Origin: Nocardia vinacea NBRC 16497
Lineage (GTDB): Bacteria > Actinomycetota > Actinomycetes > Mycobacteriales > Mycobacteriaceae
Length of the DNA stretch: 64,000 nucleotides
Assembly: GCF_000308835.1 (NCBI RefSeq)
Contig: NZ_BAGN01000425.1
Location: 1 to 64,000 of the forward strand
Direction: 5' to 3'
Below the pieces are notes generated by a model that was given only the letters and a program-made list of their open reading frames with translations, searched no databases and was not told the origin of the DNA. Below are positions 43,452 to 52,145 of this stretch, piece by piece. The translations under genes were made by a program, and so were the position numbers. Position 1 is the stretch's first letter; each line of letters begins with the position of its first letter.

Positions 43452-44612
43452 TCAGGCGCGCGCCGAGCGCGCCACATACCGCGCGATCACATTGCGCTGA
43501 ATCTCGTTGGTGCCCTCGCCGATTTCGAGGATCTTGGCATCGGCATAGAAGCGCGAAATCTTCGACTCGCGCATATAGCCGTACCCGCCGTGGATCTGGA
43601 CGCTGGCGCTGGCCGCACGATTGGCCACCTCGGAGGCGTACAACTTGGCCATGGCCGCCGCCTGGCCGAACGGCCTGCCCTGGTCGGCGAGCCACGCGGC
43701 GCGATAGACGAGGGCGCGGGCCGCTTCGACTTCGGTGGCCATATCGGCGAGCTTGTGCTGTACCGCCTGGAACGCCGAGAGCGTCTTGCCGAACTGTTCG
43801 CGCTGGGACGCGTGGGTGGCCGCGAGATCGAGCGCCTCTTGGGCCAGTGACAGTGCCAATGCGGCAACGCTGATGCGGCCGCCGTCGAGTACATCGAGGA
43901 ACTGTCGCAGCCCGTTGCCCTCGTCGCCGATCAGGTTCTCGCCCGGAATCCAGCAATCGTCGAAGATCAACTCTCGCGAATCCATCGCATGCCAGCCGAG
44001 CTTCTTCATCGGATGCCCGGCGGTGTAGCCCGGTGTGCCGGTCGGCACGAAAAACGTTCCGTACCTTCTGGTTCCGTCATCGTCGGTACCGGTCACCGCG
44101 AGGATCGTGACACCGAGGCTGATCTCGGTGCCCGCATTGGTGATGAACATTTTGGTGCCGTTGATGAGCCATCCGTCACCGTCACGCTTTGCGGTGGTCC
44201 GGATTCCGGCCGCATCCGAGCCCGCGGTCGGTTCCGTCAATCCGAAGGCGCCGATATGGGTCCCGCTCGCGAGCGGCGTCAGCCATTTCGCCTTCTGTTC
44301 CGCGGTGCCGAAGGTGGCCAGGGGGAGTGAGGCGATGGTGGAGTGGGCGTTCCAGCAAGCGGCCAGTGACTGATCCGCCGCGCCGATCATTTCCATGGCG
44401 GCCACGTAGGAGACGAACCCGGCGTCGGTGCCGCCGTACTCCGGTGCGACGAGCAGCCCGGTGAGGTCCAACTCACCCATTTTCAAGAAGACCTCGGACG
44501 GGAATCGTTCCTGCTCCGACCAGGACTCGGCGTGTGGCTCGATCTCCCGCTCGGCGAAGTCACGGCACAGCTTCTGTAACTCGATCGCCTCGGCGGGCAG
44601 GTCTAGATCCAT
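43452..44612 (-). CDS. Acyl-CoA dehydrogenase (short-chain type)
   Basis: 386 residues. GLTEPTAGSDAAGIR, LINGTKMFITNAG, IQIHGGYGYMRESKISRFYADAKILEIGEGTNEIQRNVIA. The catalytic Glu of the EGTNE motif is present, unlike in several FadE proteins of this window, so this one is a classical short/medium- or branched-chain enzyme. ATG 44612 starts MDLDLP. Divergent from the E1 fusion gene; the two share a 135-bp promoter region with the TATACCGAGTGTTC motif. Confidence 0.95.
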   Translation of the reverse strand: MDLDLPAEAIELQKLCRDFAEREIEPHAESWSEQERFPSEVFLKMGELDLTGLLVAPEYGGTDAGFVSYVAAMEMIGAADQSLAACWNAHSTIASLPLATFGTAEQKAKWLTPLASGTHIGAFGLTEPTAGSDAAGIRTTAKRDGDGWLINGTKMFITNAGTEISLGVTILAVTGTDDDGTRRYGTFFVPTGTPGYTAGHPMKKLGWHAMDSRELIFDDCWIPGENLIGDEGNGLRQFLDVLDGGRISVAALALSLAQEALDLAATHASQREQFGKTLSAFQAVQHKLADMATEVEAARALVYRAAWLADQGRPFGQAAAMAKLYASEVANRAASASVQIHGGYGYMRESKISRFYADAKILEIGEGTNEIQRNVIARYVARSARA

Positions 44613-44658
44613 AACGAGTCCGTCCTGTCATCTGGTCGCCAACAGCGACTCTTGTTTT

Positions 44659-44675
44659 TTCGAACACTCGGTATA
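44659..44675. promoter_or_regulatory. TTCGAACACTCGGTATA site (C1) with overlapping -10 box
   Basis: The reverse complement (TATACCGAGTGTTCGAA) recurs at 47592-47608 with one mismatch. On the plus strand it runs into TATAAT (44672-44677), a good -10 box for the E1 fusion gene (start 44748). A repressor bound here would block that promoter and perhaps the divergent dehydrogenase. The TetR encoded at 46824 is the nearest candidate. Confidence 0.55.
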
Positions 44676-44747
44676 ATATTGACTATCGGTGCCGCGCGTC
44701 AACAGTCGCACCGGGTGCGAGGCCGTCGAGCGATCGGTGAGAAATCC

Positions 44748-46745
44748 ATGACAATGACTGAATCCAACTTGCGGACAACGGACTCGGGGAGTGCGGCGAC
44801 GCTGACCGAGATGTACCGGAGAATGCTGACGATTCGGCGGTTCGAAGAGCACGCCGCCCGGCTTTACCGCGACAGCCGGATACCCGGATTCCTGCACCTT
44901 TCCATCGGGCAGGAGGCATCCGCGGTCGGTGCCTGCTGGCCACTGGACGACCGGGATGTGGTGACCTCGACCCATCGCGGGCACGGGCACTGCATCGCCA
45001 AGGGCCTCGATGTCGACGGCATGTTCGCCGAGTTGATGGGCAAGGGGACCGGAACCTGTAAGGGCCGCGGCGGGTCCATGCACATCGCGGATCCGCGCAA
45101 GGGGATCTTCGGTGCGAACGGCATTGTGGGCGCGGGCCTCCCGATCGCGGTCGGCGCCGGTACCGCCGCCCAGCTGCGCCGGGGCGGCGGCGTGGTCGTC
45201 GCCTTCTTCGGCGACGGCGCCATCGCACAGGGCGTGTTCCATGAATCGGTCAATCTGGCCGCGGTGTGGGATCTGCCCGTCATCTTCTTCTGCGAGAACA
45301 ACGGCTACTCCGAATTCTCCGCGGCGGCCGACCAGCACCGGGCGACCCTGCGCGAGCGCTCGGCGGGCTACGGCGTCGAATACCACGGGGTGGACGGCAA
45401 CGATGTCGTGCAGGTCGCGGCGCTACAGCGCGAGCTGGTCGCTCGGCTGCGCGCCGGCGCGGGCCCGATGATCGTCGAGGCCACCACCTACCGCTGGCAT
45501 GGGCACTACGAGGGCGATCCCGAAAGCTACCGGGACGCCGAAGAACTCGCCGAATGGAAGAAGCGCGATCCGCTGATCCTGCTCGCCGACACCATGCGCG
45601 GGCGCGGCCTGGCCGAGCAACTGGCTGTCGTCGAGCGCGAGGTCGATGCCGTGATCGAGCACGCGATCGAGCAGGCCACCGCCGCACCGTATCCCGCTGC
45701 CGAAACGGTCGGCGATTTCGTCACCACGCCACGTGCCGAAATACCGGAACCGGTGACCCCGACCGGCGGAACGCTGAAGATCATGCATGCGATCACCAAT
45801 GCACTGACCCGCGAGCTCGAAGAAGATCCGACCGTCTTCCTGGCGGGTATCGATGTCGGAAAAGGTGGCAATGTCTACGGTTTGACTCGCGGTCTGGCCG
45901 ACCGATTCCCGGGCCGTGTCCGCGACACCCCGATTTCCGAAAGCGCGATCATGGGGACCGCGGTGGGCGCGGCGATGGCGGGCTACCGCCCGGTCGTCGA
46001 ACTGATGTACTTCGACTTCATCGGCGTCTGCCTGGATCAATTGATGAACCAGGCGGCCAAATTGCGCTTCATGACCGGCGGCGCGGTGACCATGCCCTTG
46101 GTCGTGCGCACCCAGTTCGGCGCGGGCAAATCCTCCGGCAGTCAGCATTCCCAGAGCCTGGAGGGTCTGCTCGCCCATATCCCCGGGTTGACGGTGGTGA
46201 TGCCGTCGACTCCGGCCGACACCTATGGCTTGCTGCGGGCCGCGATCCAGGATCCCAATCCGGTGATCTTCATCGAGAACCGGCTGCTGTACGGCAAGAA
46301 GGGGCCCGAGCCGTCGGCGGATCACCTCGTGCCGCTCGGCAAGGCGATCGTGCGACGTCCGGGTGTGGATGCGACCGTGGTGTCGTACTCGAAGATGATG
46401 TACGACTGCCTTGCCGTCGCCGATCGCCTGTCCGCCGAGGGCATCGAGGTCGAGGTCATCGACCTGCGGACCATCAGTCCGCTGGACTTCGATACCGTCC
46501 TGACCTCGCTGCGCAAGACGAATCGTCTGGTGGTCGTGCACCAGGCCGTCGGCGAATTCGGTGTCGGCGCCGAACTGGCCGCCCGCGCCGTCCGCGAGGG
46601 ATTCTGGTACCTGGACGCGCCGGTGATCCGGGTGACCGCCGGAGCGACACCCGCGCCGTACACTCCGGCGCTGGAGCAGATCTGGCTGCCCGACGAGGCG
46701 CGCATCGAGGCCGCGATTCGCGAATCCCTGGACGCCCACCCATGA
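44748..46745 (+). CDS. Fused E1 alpha-beta thiamine-dependent 2-oxoacid dehydrogenase
   Basis: 665 residues. Alpha-type part (~20-335) has GFLHLSIGQEASAVG, the thiamine-diphosphate motif from GDG (155-157) to NN (184-185), and HGHYEGDP. Beta-type part (~345-665) starts at TLKIMHAITNALTREL and has DTPISESAIMGTAVGAAM, MTGGAVTMPLVVRTQFG and VIDLRTISPLD. The two chains are normally separate genes. It should decarboxylate a branched 2-oxoacid, pyruvate or acetoin, but no E2 or E3 gene is in the window. ATG 44748 follows GGTGAG; the longer frame from 44652 is rejected because it includes the promoter. Confidence 0.93.
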   Translation: MTMTESNLRTTDSGSAATLTEMYRRMLTIRRFEEHAARLYRDSRIPGFLHLSIGQEASAVGACWPLDDRDVVTSTHRGHGHCIAKGLDVDGMFAELMGKGTGTCKGRGGSMHIADPRKGIFGANGIVGAGLPIAVGAGTAAQLRRGGGVVVAFFGDGAIAQGVFHESVNLAAVWDLPVIFFCENNGYSEFSAAADQHRATLRERSAGYGVEYHGVDGNDVVQVAALQRELVARLRAGAGPMIVEATTYRWHGHYEGDPESYRDAEELAEWKKRDPLILLADTMRGRGLAEQLAVVEREVDAVIEHAIEQATAAPYPAAETVGDFVTTPRAEIPEPVTPTGGTLKIMHAITNALTRELEEDPTVFLAGIDVGKGGNVYGLTRGLADRFPGRVRDTPISESAIMGTAVGAAMAGYRPVVELMYFDFIGVCLDQLMNQAAKLRFMTGGAVTMPLVVRTQFGAGKSSGSQHSQSLEGLLAHIPGLTVVMPSTPADTYGLLRAAIQDPNPVIFIENRLLYGKKGPEPSADHLVPLGKAIVRRPGVDATVVSYSKMMYDCLAVADRLSAEGIEVEVIDLRTISPLDFDTVLTSLRKTNRLVVVHQAVGEFGVGAELAARAVREGFWYLDAPVIRVTAGATPAPYTPALEQIWLPDEARIEAAIRESLDAHP

Positions 46746-46767
46746 CAGACACCGATCCGGAAGTTTC

Positions 46768-46798
46768 TACCGACCGTTCACTCCGCGTATACTCACTT
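46768..46798. promoter_or_regulatory. TACCGACCGTTCA and GCGTATACTCACTT motifs before TetR
   Basis: In the 78-bp gap before the TetR gene, a TACCGACCGTTCA (46768-46780) resembles the second-block motif, and GCGTATACTCACTT (46785-46798, site A8) resembles the first-block motif. TATACT could be a -10 box ~30 bp before the ATG. Two operator families meet here. Confidence 0.4.
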
Positions 46799-46823
46799 CG
46801 CATGCGACCGCGGGAGGGATGAG

Positions 46824-47483
46824 ATGGCTCGACCACCAGGACACGGACCTGCCTACGAGGTCAAGCGGCAGGAAATCATCGATACGGCCGCGGCGCTATT
46901 CGCGAAAAAGGGCTATGCGGCGACCGGGATCATCGAGATCGGTGACACGGTCGGCTTGGCCAAGGGCGCGCTGTACTACTACATCGGCTCCAAGGAAAAT
47001 CTGCTCGTCGAAATCCAGGGGCGGGTTCTCGACCCGTTGTTGGTCGTCGCCGCGCGTATCCAGGAGTTGGATGCGCCGCCACTGGTCAAACTTCGGTTGT
47101 TGTCCGAGGAATTGCTGAACGTCATCTTCGAGCGCCTGGACCATATCTGGGTGTACGAACACGACTATCGCCAACTGACCGGCGAGAATCTGTCCCGCAT
47201 GCTCGAGAAGCGCAAAGAAGTCGAGCATGTCGTGCGGTCGCTGCTGGTCGACGCGATGGACGACGGAACGCTGCGCAAGGCCGATCCGACCCTGGCCATG
47301 CTGCAGTTTCTCAATATGCACAACCGCACCTATCAGTGGCTGGATCCGGATAAGCGATGGGATGCGAAATTCCTGTCGAAGTCCTACTGCCACACGCTCT
47401 TCAATGGCTTCGCCGACGGCAAATGCGATCTCGAGGGGCTGGAGGCGCAGGTCGAGGCGCAGACAGCGGCGAGTACCACCTAG
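46824..47483 (+). CDS. TetR family transcriptional regulator
   Basis: 219 residues. Helix-turn-helix at about 35-58 (GIIEIGDTVGLAKGALYYYIGSK). The ligand domain contains LRLLSEELLNVIFERLDHIWVYEHD and FLNMHNRTYQWL. It is a full-length paralogue of the TetR at 60000-60692 (shared GALYYYIGSKE, RLLSE, DHxWV, LHN-TYQW). GGGAGGGATGAG precedes ATG 46824. Sites C1 and C2 lie on either side of it, so it probably represses E1, the dehydrogenase at 44612 and the SDR at 47640 (inference). Confidence 0.9.
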   Translation: MARPPGHGPAYEVKRQEIIDTAAALFAKKGYAATGIIEIGDTVGLAKGALYYYIGSKENLLVEIQGRVLDPLLVVAARIQELDAPPLVKLRLLSEELLNVIFERLDHIWVYEHDYRQLTGENLSRMLEKRKEVEHVVRSLLVDAMDDGTLRKADPTLAMLQFLNMHNRTYQWLDPDKRWDAKFLSKSYCHTLFNGFADGKCDLEGLEAQVEAQTAASTT

Positions 47484-47496
47484 CACCTGATCGACC

Positions 47497-47541
47497 CGAA
47501 CGCCGCGTTCGACAACCACGTGTTGTCCGACGCGGCGTTCG
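47497..47541 (+). terminator. Hairpin terminator after TetR
   Basis: CGAACGCCGCGT (47497-47508) pairs over 12 bp with ACGCGGCGTTCG (47530-47541); an inner stem GACAAC/GTTGTC extends it. GCGTTTCC follows. Confidence 0.75.
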
Positions 47542-47591
47542 GCGTTTCCGGGCCGGCGCGAGACCTTGACAGATTTGCGGTTTTGGTTTTG

Positions 47592-47608
47592 TATACCGAG
47601 TGTTCTAA
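47592..47608 (+). promoter_or_regulatory. TATACCGAGTGTTCTAA site (C2)
   Basis: 16 of 17 bases match the reverse complement of site C1. It lies 32-48 bp before the SDR start, in an AT-rich segment that follows a T-rich run (TTTTGGTTTT). Confidence 0.55.
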
Positions 47609-47639
47609 TTAATTCACTGTCCCGACATGGGAGGCCGAC

Positions 47640-48392
47640 ATGGGTTCGAGGCTCGAAGGCAAGACCGCGGTGGTGACCGGCGCGGGTGGCGCGCTCGGCT
47701 CGGCGGTCGCGCTGCGCTGCGCCGAGGAGGGGGTTCGTGATCTCGTCCTCGCCGACCTGCGTGTCGATGCCATGGAATCGCTGGCAGATACCTTGCGCGA
47801 CAAGGGAATTGCCGTGGCTACCGAACGGCTGGACGTCGCCGACGGCGACGAATTCGACGCGCTCATCGGGTCCGCCGTCGAGCGCAGCGGCACTGTCGAT
47901 GTGCTGGTGAATACCGCAGGCATCGTGTCGCCGAACGCCCGCATCCATCATTTGTCCACCGAGGACTGGCAGCGCACGATGTCGGTCAACTTGACCGGCA
48001 CGTTCCACGGCATCCGCGCCGTCGCCCGCGCATTGCGCAAGAAGGCGAATGTCTCCATAGTCAATATCGCCTCCGTCAGCGGGCTGACCGCCTGGGCGTA
48101 TGCCGCGCCCTACTGTGCGTCGAAGGCCGGGGTGATCCACCTGACTCGGGTTGCCGCACTCGAATATGCCAAGGAGGGAATTCGGGTCAACGCCGTATGT
48201 CCCGGCACCTTTCCGACGGCCGTGCACGACGGCCTGCCCGCCGAGGCGATGAATGCGATCGAGGCCAAGCATCCGCTCGGATTCGGCGCGCCCGCCGATA
48301 TCACCGGCGCGGTCGTCTATCTCGCCAGCGATGAATCCCGTTGGGTCACCGGGCATTCCCTGGTCGTCGACGGTGGCTACTCATTGCCGTGA
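47640..48392 (+). CDS. SDR family oxidoreductase
   Basis: 250 residues. TGAGGALG, ADLR after the second strand (NAD-type), NTAG, active site YCASK, FGxPADITGAVVYLASDES and VVDGGYSLP. It has its own C2-type site upstream and no close downstream partner. It could act as a 3-hydroxyacyl-CoA or alcohol dehydrogenase. Confidence 0.92.
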   Translation: MGSRLEGKTAVVTGAGGALGSAVALRCAEEGVRDLVLADLRVDAMESLADTLRDKGIAVATERLDVADGDEFDALIGSAVERSGTVDVLVNTAGIVSPNARIHHLSTEDWQRTMSVNLTGTFHGIRAVARALRKKANVSIVNIASVSGLTAWAYAAPYCASKAGVIHLTRVAALEYAKEGIRVNAVCPGTFPTAVHDGLPAEAMNAIEAKHPLGFGAPADITGAVVYLASDESRWVTGHSLVVDGGYSLP

Positions 48393-48437
48393 TATGGCGG
48401 AACCGTCGTCGATGGTTGTCTGCCGCGCCACAATTGA

Positions 48438-48455
48438 TTAGTCTGACCGGTACAG
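48438..48455. promoter_or_regulatory. TGACCGGTACAG motif (site B1)
   Basis: The reverse complement reads CTGTACCGGTCAGAC, a member of the TGTACCGACC family of the second block. It lies 39-56 bp before the CoA ligase start. Confidence 0.45.
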
Positions 48456-48493
48456 AAAACTTTCAGCTTCCACTTCACAGCGAAGGTCCGTGA

Positions 48494-50017
48494 ATGTACA
48501 ACTTCGCCGCCGTGTTCGACCGGAACGCGCAACAATACGCAGCCGAAATCGCACTGTCCGAAGGCGATCGGGCCCTGACCTACGCCGAGCTGCGCACCCG
48601 AGTGCATGCGCTGGCCCTCACGCTGCGTGAACTGGGCGTCGATGCGGGCGATATCGTCGCCGTGCTGTTGTACAACCGGGTCGAATTCGTGGAAACCATG
48701 CTCGCGGCCAATCACATCGGCGCCGCGATCATGCCGCTCAACTATCGGTTGTCCCCGGCGGAATGGCAGTACATTCTCGAGCATTCGAACGTCGGCGCCA
48801 TCGTGACGGAGTCCGAGTTCACGACCGGCATCGATGCACTGGCCTCATCCTTGCCGCAGTTGCGACACCGCGTGACGCTGGATGCCGCGCCGGATCCGTC
48901 GTGGCTGGAATACGACGCGCTGGTCGGACCGAATATCGGCCGGACGACCGAAGTCGTCGATGTGGAACCCGATGCGCTGCAACGACTTATGTACACCTCG
49001 GGCACGACCTCGCGCCCGAAGGGTGTGATGATCTCGCATCAGAATCTGACCTGGAAGAACCTCGCGCACATCCTCGAGTTCTCGCTGACCGCCGCGGACA
49101 ACACCCTGGTGTGCGGTCCTCTCTACCACGTGGGCGGAATGGACCTGCCGGGTCTGGCCACCTTCCACGCCGGTGGCCGACTGAGCCTGATCCGCCGTTT
49201 CGACGCCGTCGCGGTGCTGGACGCGATCGAACAGCTGCGCCCGACCAATGTCTGGCTGGCGCCGTCGATGATGAACGGCCTGCTGCAACTGCCCGATATC
49301 GCCGATCGCGACACCTCATCGATCCGCTTCATCACCGGCGGTGGCGAGAAGATGCCCATCCCGCTGCTCGACCGGATCGCCGATGCGTTCCCGGGTGTCT
49401 GGTTCGCCGACGCGTACGGCCTCACCGAAACCGTCTCCGGCGATACCGTCAACGACGCCGAGCACATGCGAACGAAGGTCGGCTCCGTCGGGCGGCCGGT
49501 GGCCGATGTCGAGGTCGCCATTGTCGACGAGCGCGATACCCGGGTTCCGGCCGGACAACTCGGCGAGATCGTCATCCGCGGGCCCAAGGTGACCTCCGGC
49601 TACTGGCGGGACGAGGCCGCCACCCGCTCGGCCCTGCGCAACGGGTGGTTCCACACCGGAGATATCGGCCGCCTCGACGAAGACGGCTATCTCTACATCG
49701 AGGACCGCAAGAAGGACATGATCGTCTCGGGCGGGGAGAATATCGCCACCCCGGAGGTCGAGCGGGTGCTGTATGAAAACCCCGACATAGTCGAGGCGGC
49801 GGTCGTCGGCATGCCCCATCCGCGCTGGGGCGAGGTGCCGAAGGCATTCGTCGTGCTGCGTGCGGGCAGCCACTTCGACGCCGAGGCGCTGAAGGATTTC
49901 TGTCGCACCCGCTTGGCCAAATACAAAGTGCCCGCGGAGATCGAATGCATCGACACCTTGCCGAGAACCCCTTCCGGAAAGGTGCTCAAGCGCGTATTGC
50001 GCGACGGTCCTGCCTGA
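48494..50017 (+). CDS. AMP-dependent acyl-CoA synthetase/ligase
   Basis: 507 residues of the ANL superfamily: MYTSGTTSRPKGVMISHQN P-loop, ADAYGLTET, GDIGRLDEDGYLYIEDRKKD hinge, PRTPSGKVLKRVL with catalytic Lys. It resembles FadD-type and cyclohexanecarboxylate-like ligases. It opens the second catabolic block and is preceded by a B-family motif. Only debris follows it, so it is monocistronic. Confidence 0.93.
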   Translation: MYNFAAVFDRNAQQYAAEIALSEGDRALTYAELRTRVHALALTLRELGVDAGDIVAVLLYNRVEFVETMLAANHIGAAIMPLNYRLSPAEWQYILEHSNVGAIVTESEFTTGIDALASSLPQLRHRVTLDAAPDPSWLEYDALVGPNIGRTTEVVDVEPDALQRLMYTSGTTSRPKGVMISHQNLTWKNLAHILEFSLTAADNTLVCGPLYHVGGMDLPGLATFHAGGRLSLIRRFDAVAVLDAIEQLRPTNVWLAPSMMNGLLQLPDIADRDTSSIRFITGGGEKMPIPLLDRIADAFPGVWFADAYGLTETVSGDTVNDAEHMRTKVGSVGRPVADVEVAIVDERDTRVPAGQLGEIVIRGPKVTSGYWRDEAATRSALRNGWFHTGDIGRLDEDGYLYIEDRKKDMIVSGGENIATPEVERVLYENPDIVEAAVVGMPHPRWGEVPKAFVVLRAGSHFDAEALKDFCRTRLAKYKVPAEIECIDTLPRTPSGKVLKRVLRDGPA

Positions 50018-50022
50018 GTCGT

Positions 50023-50342
50023 TCACACGGCTGTCGCGATATCCCCGTCCACTTGCCCGGTGTCACCGATATGCCGCAGATGCCACCGGATGTAGCGGAG
50101 CAGGGTCATATCGTCGAATTCGAAATGCAGCGCTCGGTCGTACGTGGTCTGCCGGAACAGCTCGGCCCCCGACAGATAGGATCCATAGAAGCCCAGCCTG
50201 CTGTCGAAGGCCGAATCCAGTTCACCCAGTTGATCTTTCGTGGTGACGTACTCGGGTCGGGGCAGGCCGAGTTCGTCGAAGAGCAACCCGCGCCGCCCAC
50301 GAATCCTGTTGCGCCGGTGACAGAATAGCCGGACACCGTCAT
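50023..50342 (-). pseudogene. Decayed NAD(P)-binding epimerase-like gene
   Basis: From 50333 downwards a GAGGAG site and ATG lead into SGYSVTGATGFVGG, the start of a Rossmann fold. The frame then shifts, and from about 50286 another frame reads LFDELGLPRPEYVTTKDQ ... LLRYIRWHLRHIG, like the tail of the same family. The middle ~200 residues are missing. This is a gene with an internal deletion and a frameshift. Confidence 0.5.
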
Positions 50343-50370
50343 CTCCTCACGTCGCGTGCCGCCCCGTCAT

Positions 50371-50588
50371 CGCGCACACCGAACAGCATCTGGCAACGTC
50401 ACCGCCGAGGACGTCTGTGCCGCGTTGAATATCTCCGAGCGCACCCTGCGCAGACGATTCCGCAGTGCCACCGGCATGACCTGGCGGGATTTCCTGGTTC
50501 AGCCAGGCTGATCCGAGCCATGGTCGCATTGGCGCAGCCGGGTGTGAACATCCTTATTGGTGTAGCCGGGTCCAGCTGCCAACCTTGA
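50371..50588 (+). pseudogene. Decayed AraC-type regulator fragment
   Basis: One frame gives VTAEDVCAALNISERTLRRR and then FRSATGMTWRDFLVQ, an AraC helix-turn-helix, ending at TGA 50509-50511. A shifted frame continues as ARLIRAMVALAQPGVNILIG, the expected next part of an AraC domain. There is no N-terminal ligand domain. A frameshifted remnant, overlapping nothing on the other strand. Confidence 0.5.
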
Positions 50589-50589
50589 T

Positions 50590-50609
50590 TGTACCGACCG
50601 ATAGGTCTA
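50590..50609. promoter_or_regulatory. TGTACCGACCGATAGGTCTA motif (site B2)
   Basis: Reference member of the second-block motif family: TGTACCGACCG followed by AT-N-GGTCTA. It stands 73-92 bp before the ferredoxin reductase gene of cassette 2. Confidence 0.55.
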
Positions 50610-50681
50610 ACATTCGATTGTCGCCGGGCACGAGGCAGTCGAACGGGAGTCGTAGATGAGGTTTGTTCGCGAGGCAGTCGC

Positions 50682-51878
50682 ATGACCGCGCCGGAACGGG
50701 TGCTGGTGGTCGGCGCGTCGGCGGCCGGACTGTCGACGGTGGAATCGCTGCGCCGCAAGGGCTTTCAAGGCCCGATAACGGTGCTCGGCGATGAGCCGCA
50801 TGCGCCTTACGATCGGCCGCCGCTGTCCAAGCAGGTGCTTGCGGGCGCGTGGGAGCCGGATCGAGCCGCGCTGCGCAAGCAGGAGATGCTGGCGGCGTTG
50901 GATGCCGAATTCGTACTCGGGGCCGCGGCCACGGGGTTGGATCCGAGAACCCGAACCGTACGCACTGCTGCCGGACGCGAATTGCGGGCGGACGCGGTCG
51001 TACTCGCTACGGGGGTGCGGGCGCGGACATTGCCCGGACAGGATGACCTGATCGGTGTGCACGTATTGCGCACCCTCGACGACGCACTGGCGCTACGTGC
51101 GGACCTACTGATCAGCTCGCGGTTGGTCGTCGTCGGTGAGGGCGTCCTCGGTGCCGAAATCGCCGCCACCGCACGCACGCTCGGGCTGGACGTGACGATG
51201 ACCGGTCCGCAGCCGGCCCCCATGGCATTGCAGGTCGGCCCGATGGTGTCGAAACTGTTGGCGGACTTGCACACCGAGTGCGGTGTGCGGCTGCGACTGG
51301 GTACCGGTGTCGTCGGCCTGGATGGTGCGGACGGTCGGGTTACCGGAGTGCGACTCGGCACCGGGGAGGTACTGCCCGCCGATGTGGTGGTCGTCGCGAT
51401 CGGCGCGGTCCCAGCGACCGACTGGCTGAAAGACAGTGGGCTGCAGCTCGATAACGGTGTGGTCTGCGATTCCCGCTGCCGCGCTGCCGAGGGAATATAC
51501 GCTGTCGGCGATCTGGCCCGGTGGCATCACGAGCAGTTCGGCGGGCTGATCCGTCTGGAGAACCGGACCAATGCCACCGAGCAGGCCGCGGCCGTCGCCG
51601 CTGTGATCATGGGGGAGGACCACCCCTATGTGCCGGTGCCCTACTTCTGGACCGATCAATTCGACGTGAAGATCCAGGTGCACGGCAGGCTTCCCATCGG
51701 CGCCGAAGTCGACATCGTCGACGGTGACCCGGCGGCCGGACGGTTCGTCGCGCGGTACCGCGACGCGGGTGTCGTCACCGGAGTCCTCGGCTGGAATATG
51801 CCCAAGCAGACTCGCCTGCGCCGACAGGAGATCGTCGATGCGCTCCCGAGTCTCGCGGCAACCAGCCCTCGCCCCTGA
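50682..51878 (+). CDS. NAD(P)H:ferredoxin reductase, cassette 2
   Basis: 398 residues. GASAAG (11-16), GEGVLG for NAD(P), YAVGDLARW, NMPKQTRLRRQE. It matches the reductase at 35354-36541 throughout. First gene of the reductase-ferredoxin-P450 order, which is the same order as cassette 1. ATG 50682 is preceded by GAGG; a GTG/TTG upstream would run through the promoter motif. Confidence 0.95.
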   Translation: MTAPERVLVVGASAAGLSTVESLRRKGFQGPITVLGDEPHAPYDRPPLSKQVLAGAWEPDRAALRKQEMLAALDAEFVLGAAATGLDPRTRTVRTAAGRELRADAVVLATGVRARTLPGQDDLIGVHVLRTLDDALALRADLLISSRLVVVGEGVLGAEIAATARTLGLDVTMTGPQPAPMALQVGPMVSKLLADLHTECGVRLRLGTGVVGLDGADGRVTGVRLGTGEVLPADVVVVAIGAVPATDWLKDSGLQLDNGVVCDSRCRAAEGIYAVGDLARWHHEQFGGLIRLENRTNATEQAAAVAAVIMGEDHPYVPVPYFWTDQFDVKIQVHGRLPIGAEVDIVDGDPAAGRFVARYRDAGVVTGVLGWNMPKQTRLRRQEIVDALPSLAATSPRP

Positions 51879-51925
51879 TCGCCTTCAGCCCCAGCTCAAT
51901 TCACCGAAAGACCAGGAGAGACCCC

Positions 51926-52120
51926 ATGAAGGTTGTCATCGACGAAGACAAGTGCGTCGCGGCCGGACAATGCGTTGCCGCCGCCGTCGAGGTGTTCGAC
52001 CAGCGTGACGAGGACGGCATCGTGGTGCTGCTGAACGAACACCCATCGGCCGAACAGGCCGAGGACGTCCGTCAGGCGGCGGCCGTCTGTCCCGCGATGG
52101 CGATCTCCATCGAGGAATGA
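51926..52120 (+). CDS. Ferredoxin, cassette 2 (Ala variant)
   Basis: 64 residues, MKVVIDEDKCVAAGQC: Cys10, Ala13, Cys16 plus the later CP, the usual [3Fe-4S] pattern. It is very similar to the cassette 1 ferredoxin, which has Cys at 13. Between reductase (47-bp gap) and P450 (25-bp gap). Confidence 0.94.
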   Translation: MKVVIDEDKCVAAGQCVAAAVEVFDQRDEDGIVVLLNEHPSAEQAEDVRQAAAVCPAMAISIEE

Positions 52121-52145
52121 AATGTCGACCCAAGGAGAGCCGATC

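Noticed and set aside
45423..46739. A 438-codon open frame antisense to the E1 fusion gene
   Set aside because: Shadow of the thiamine-dependent gene, which has full domain motifs on the plus strand.
46768..46780. TACCGACCGTTCA before the TetR at 46824 as an eighth full B-type site
   Set aside because: It lacks the TG before TACC and the second half; noted as a weak relative only.
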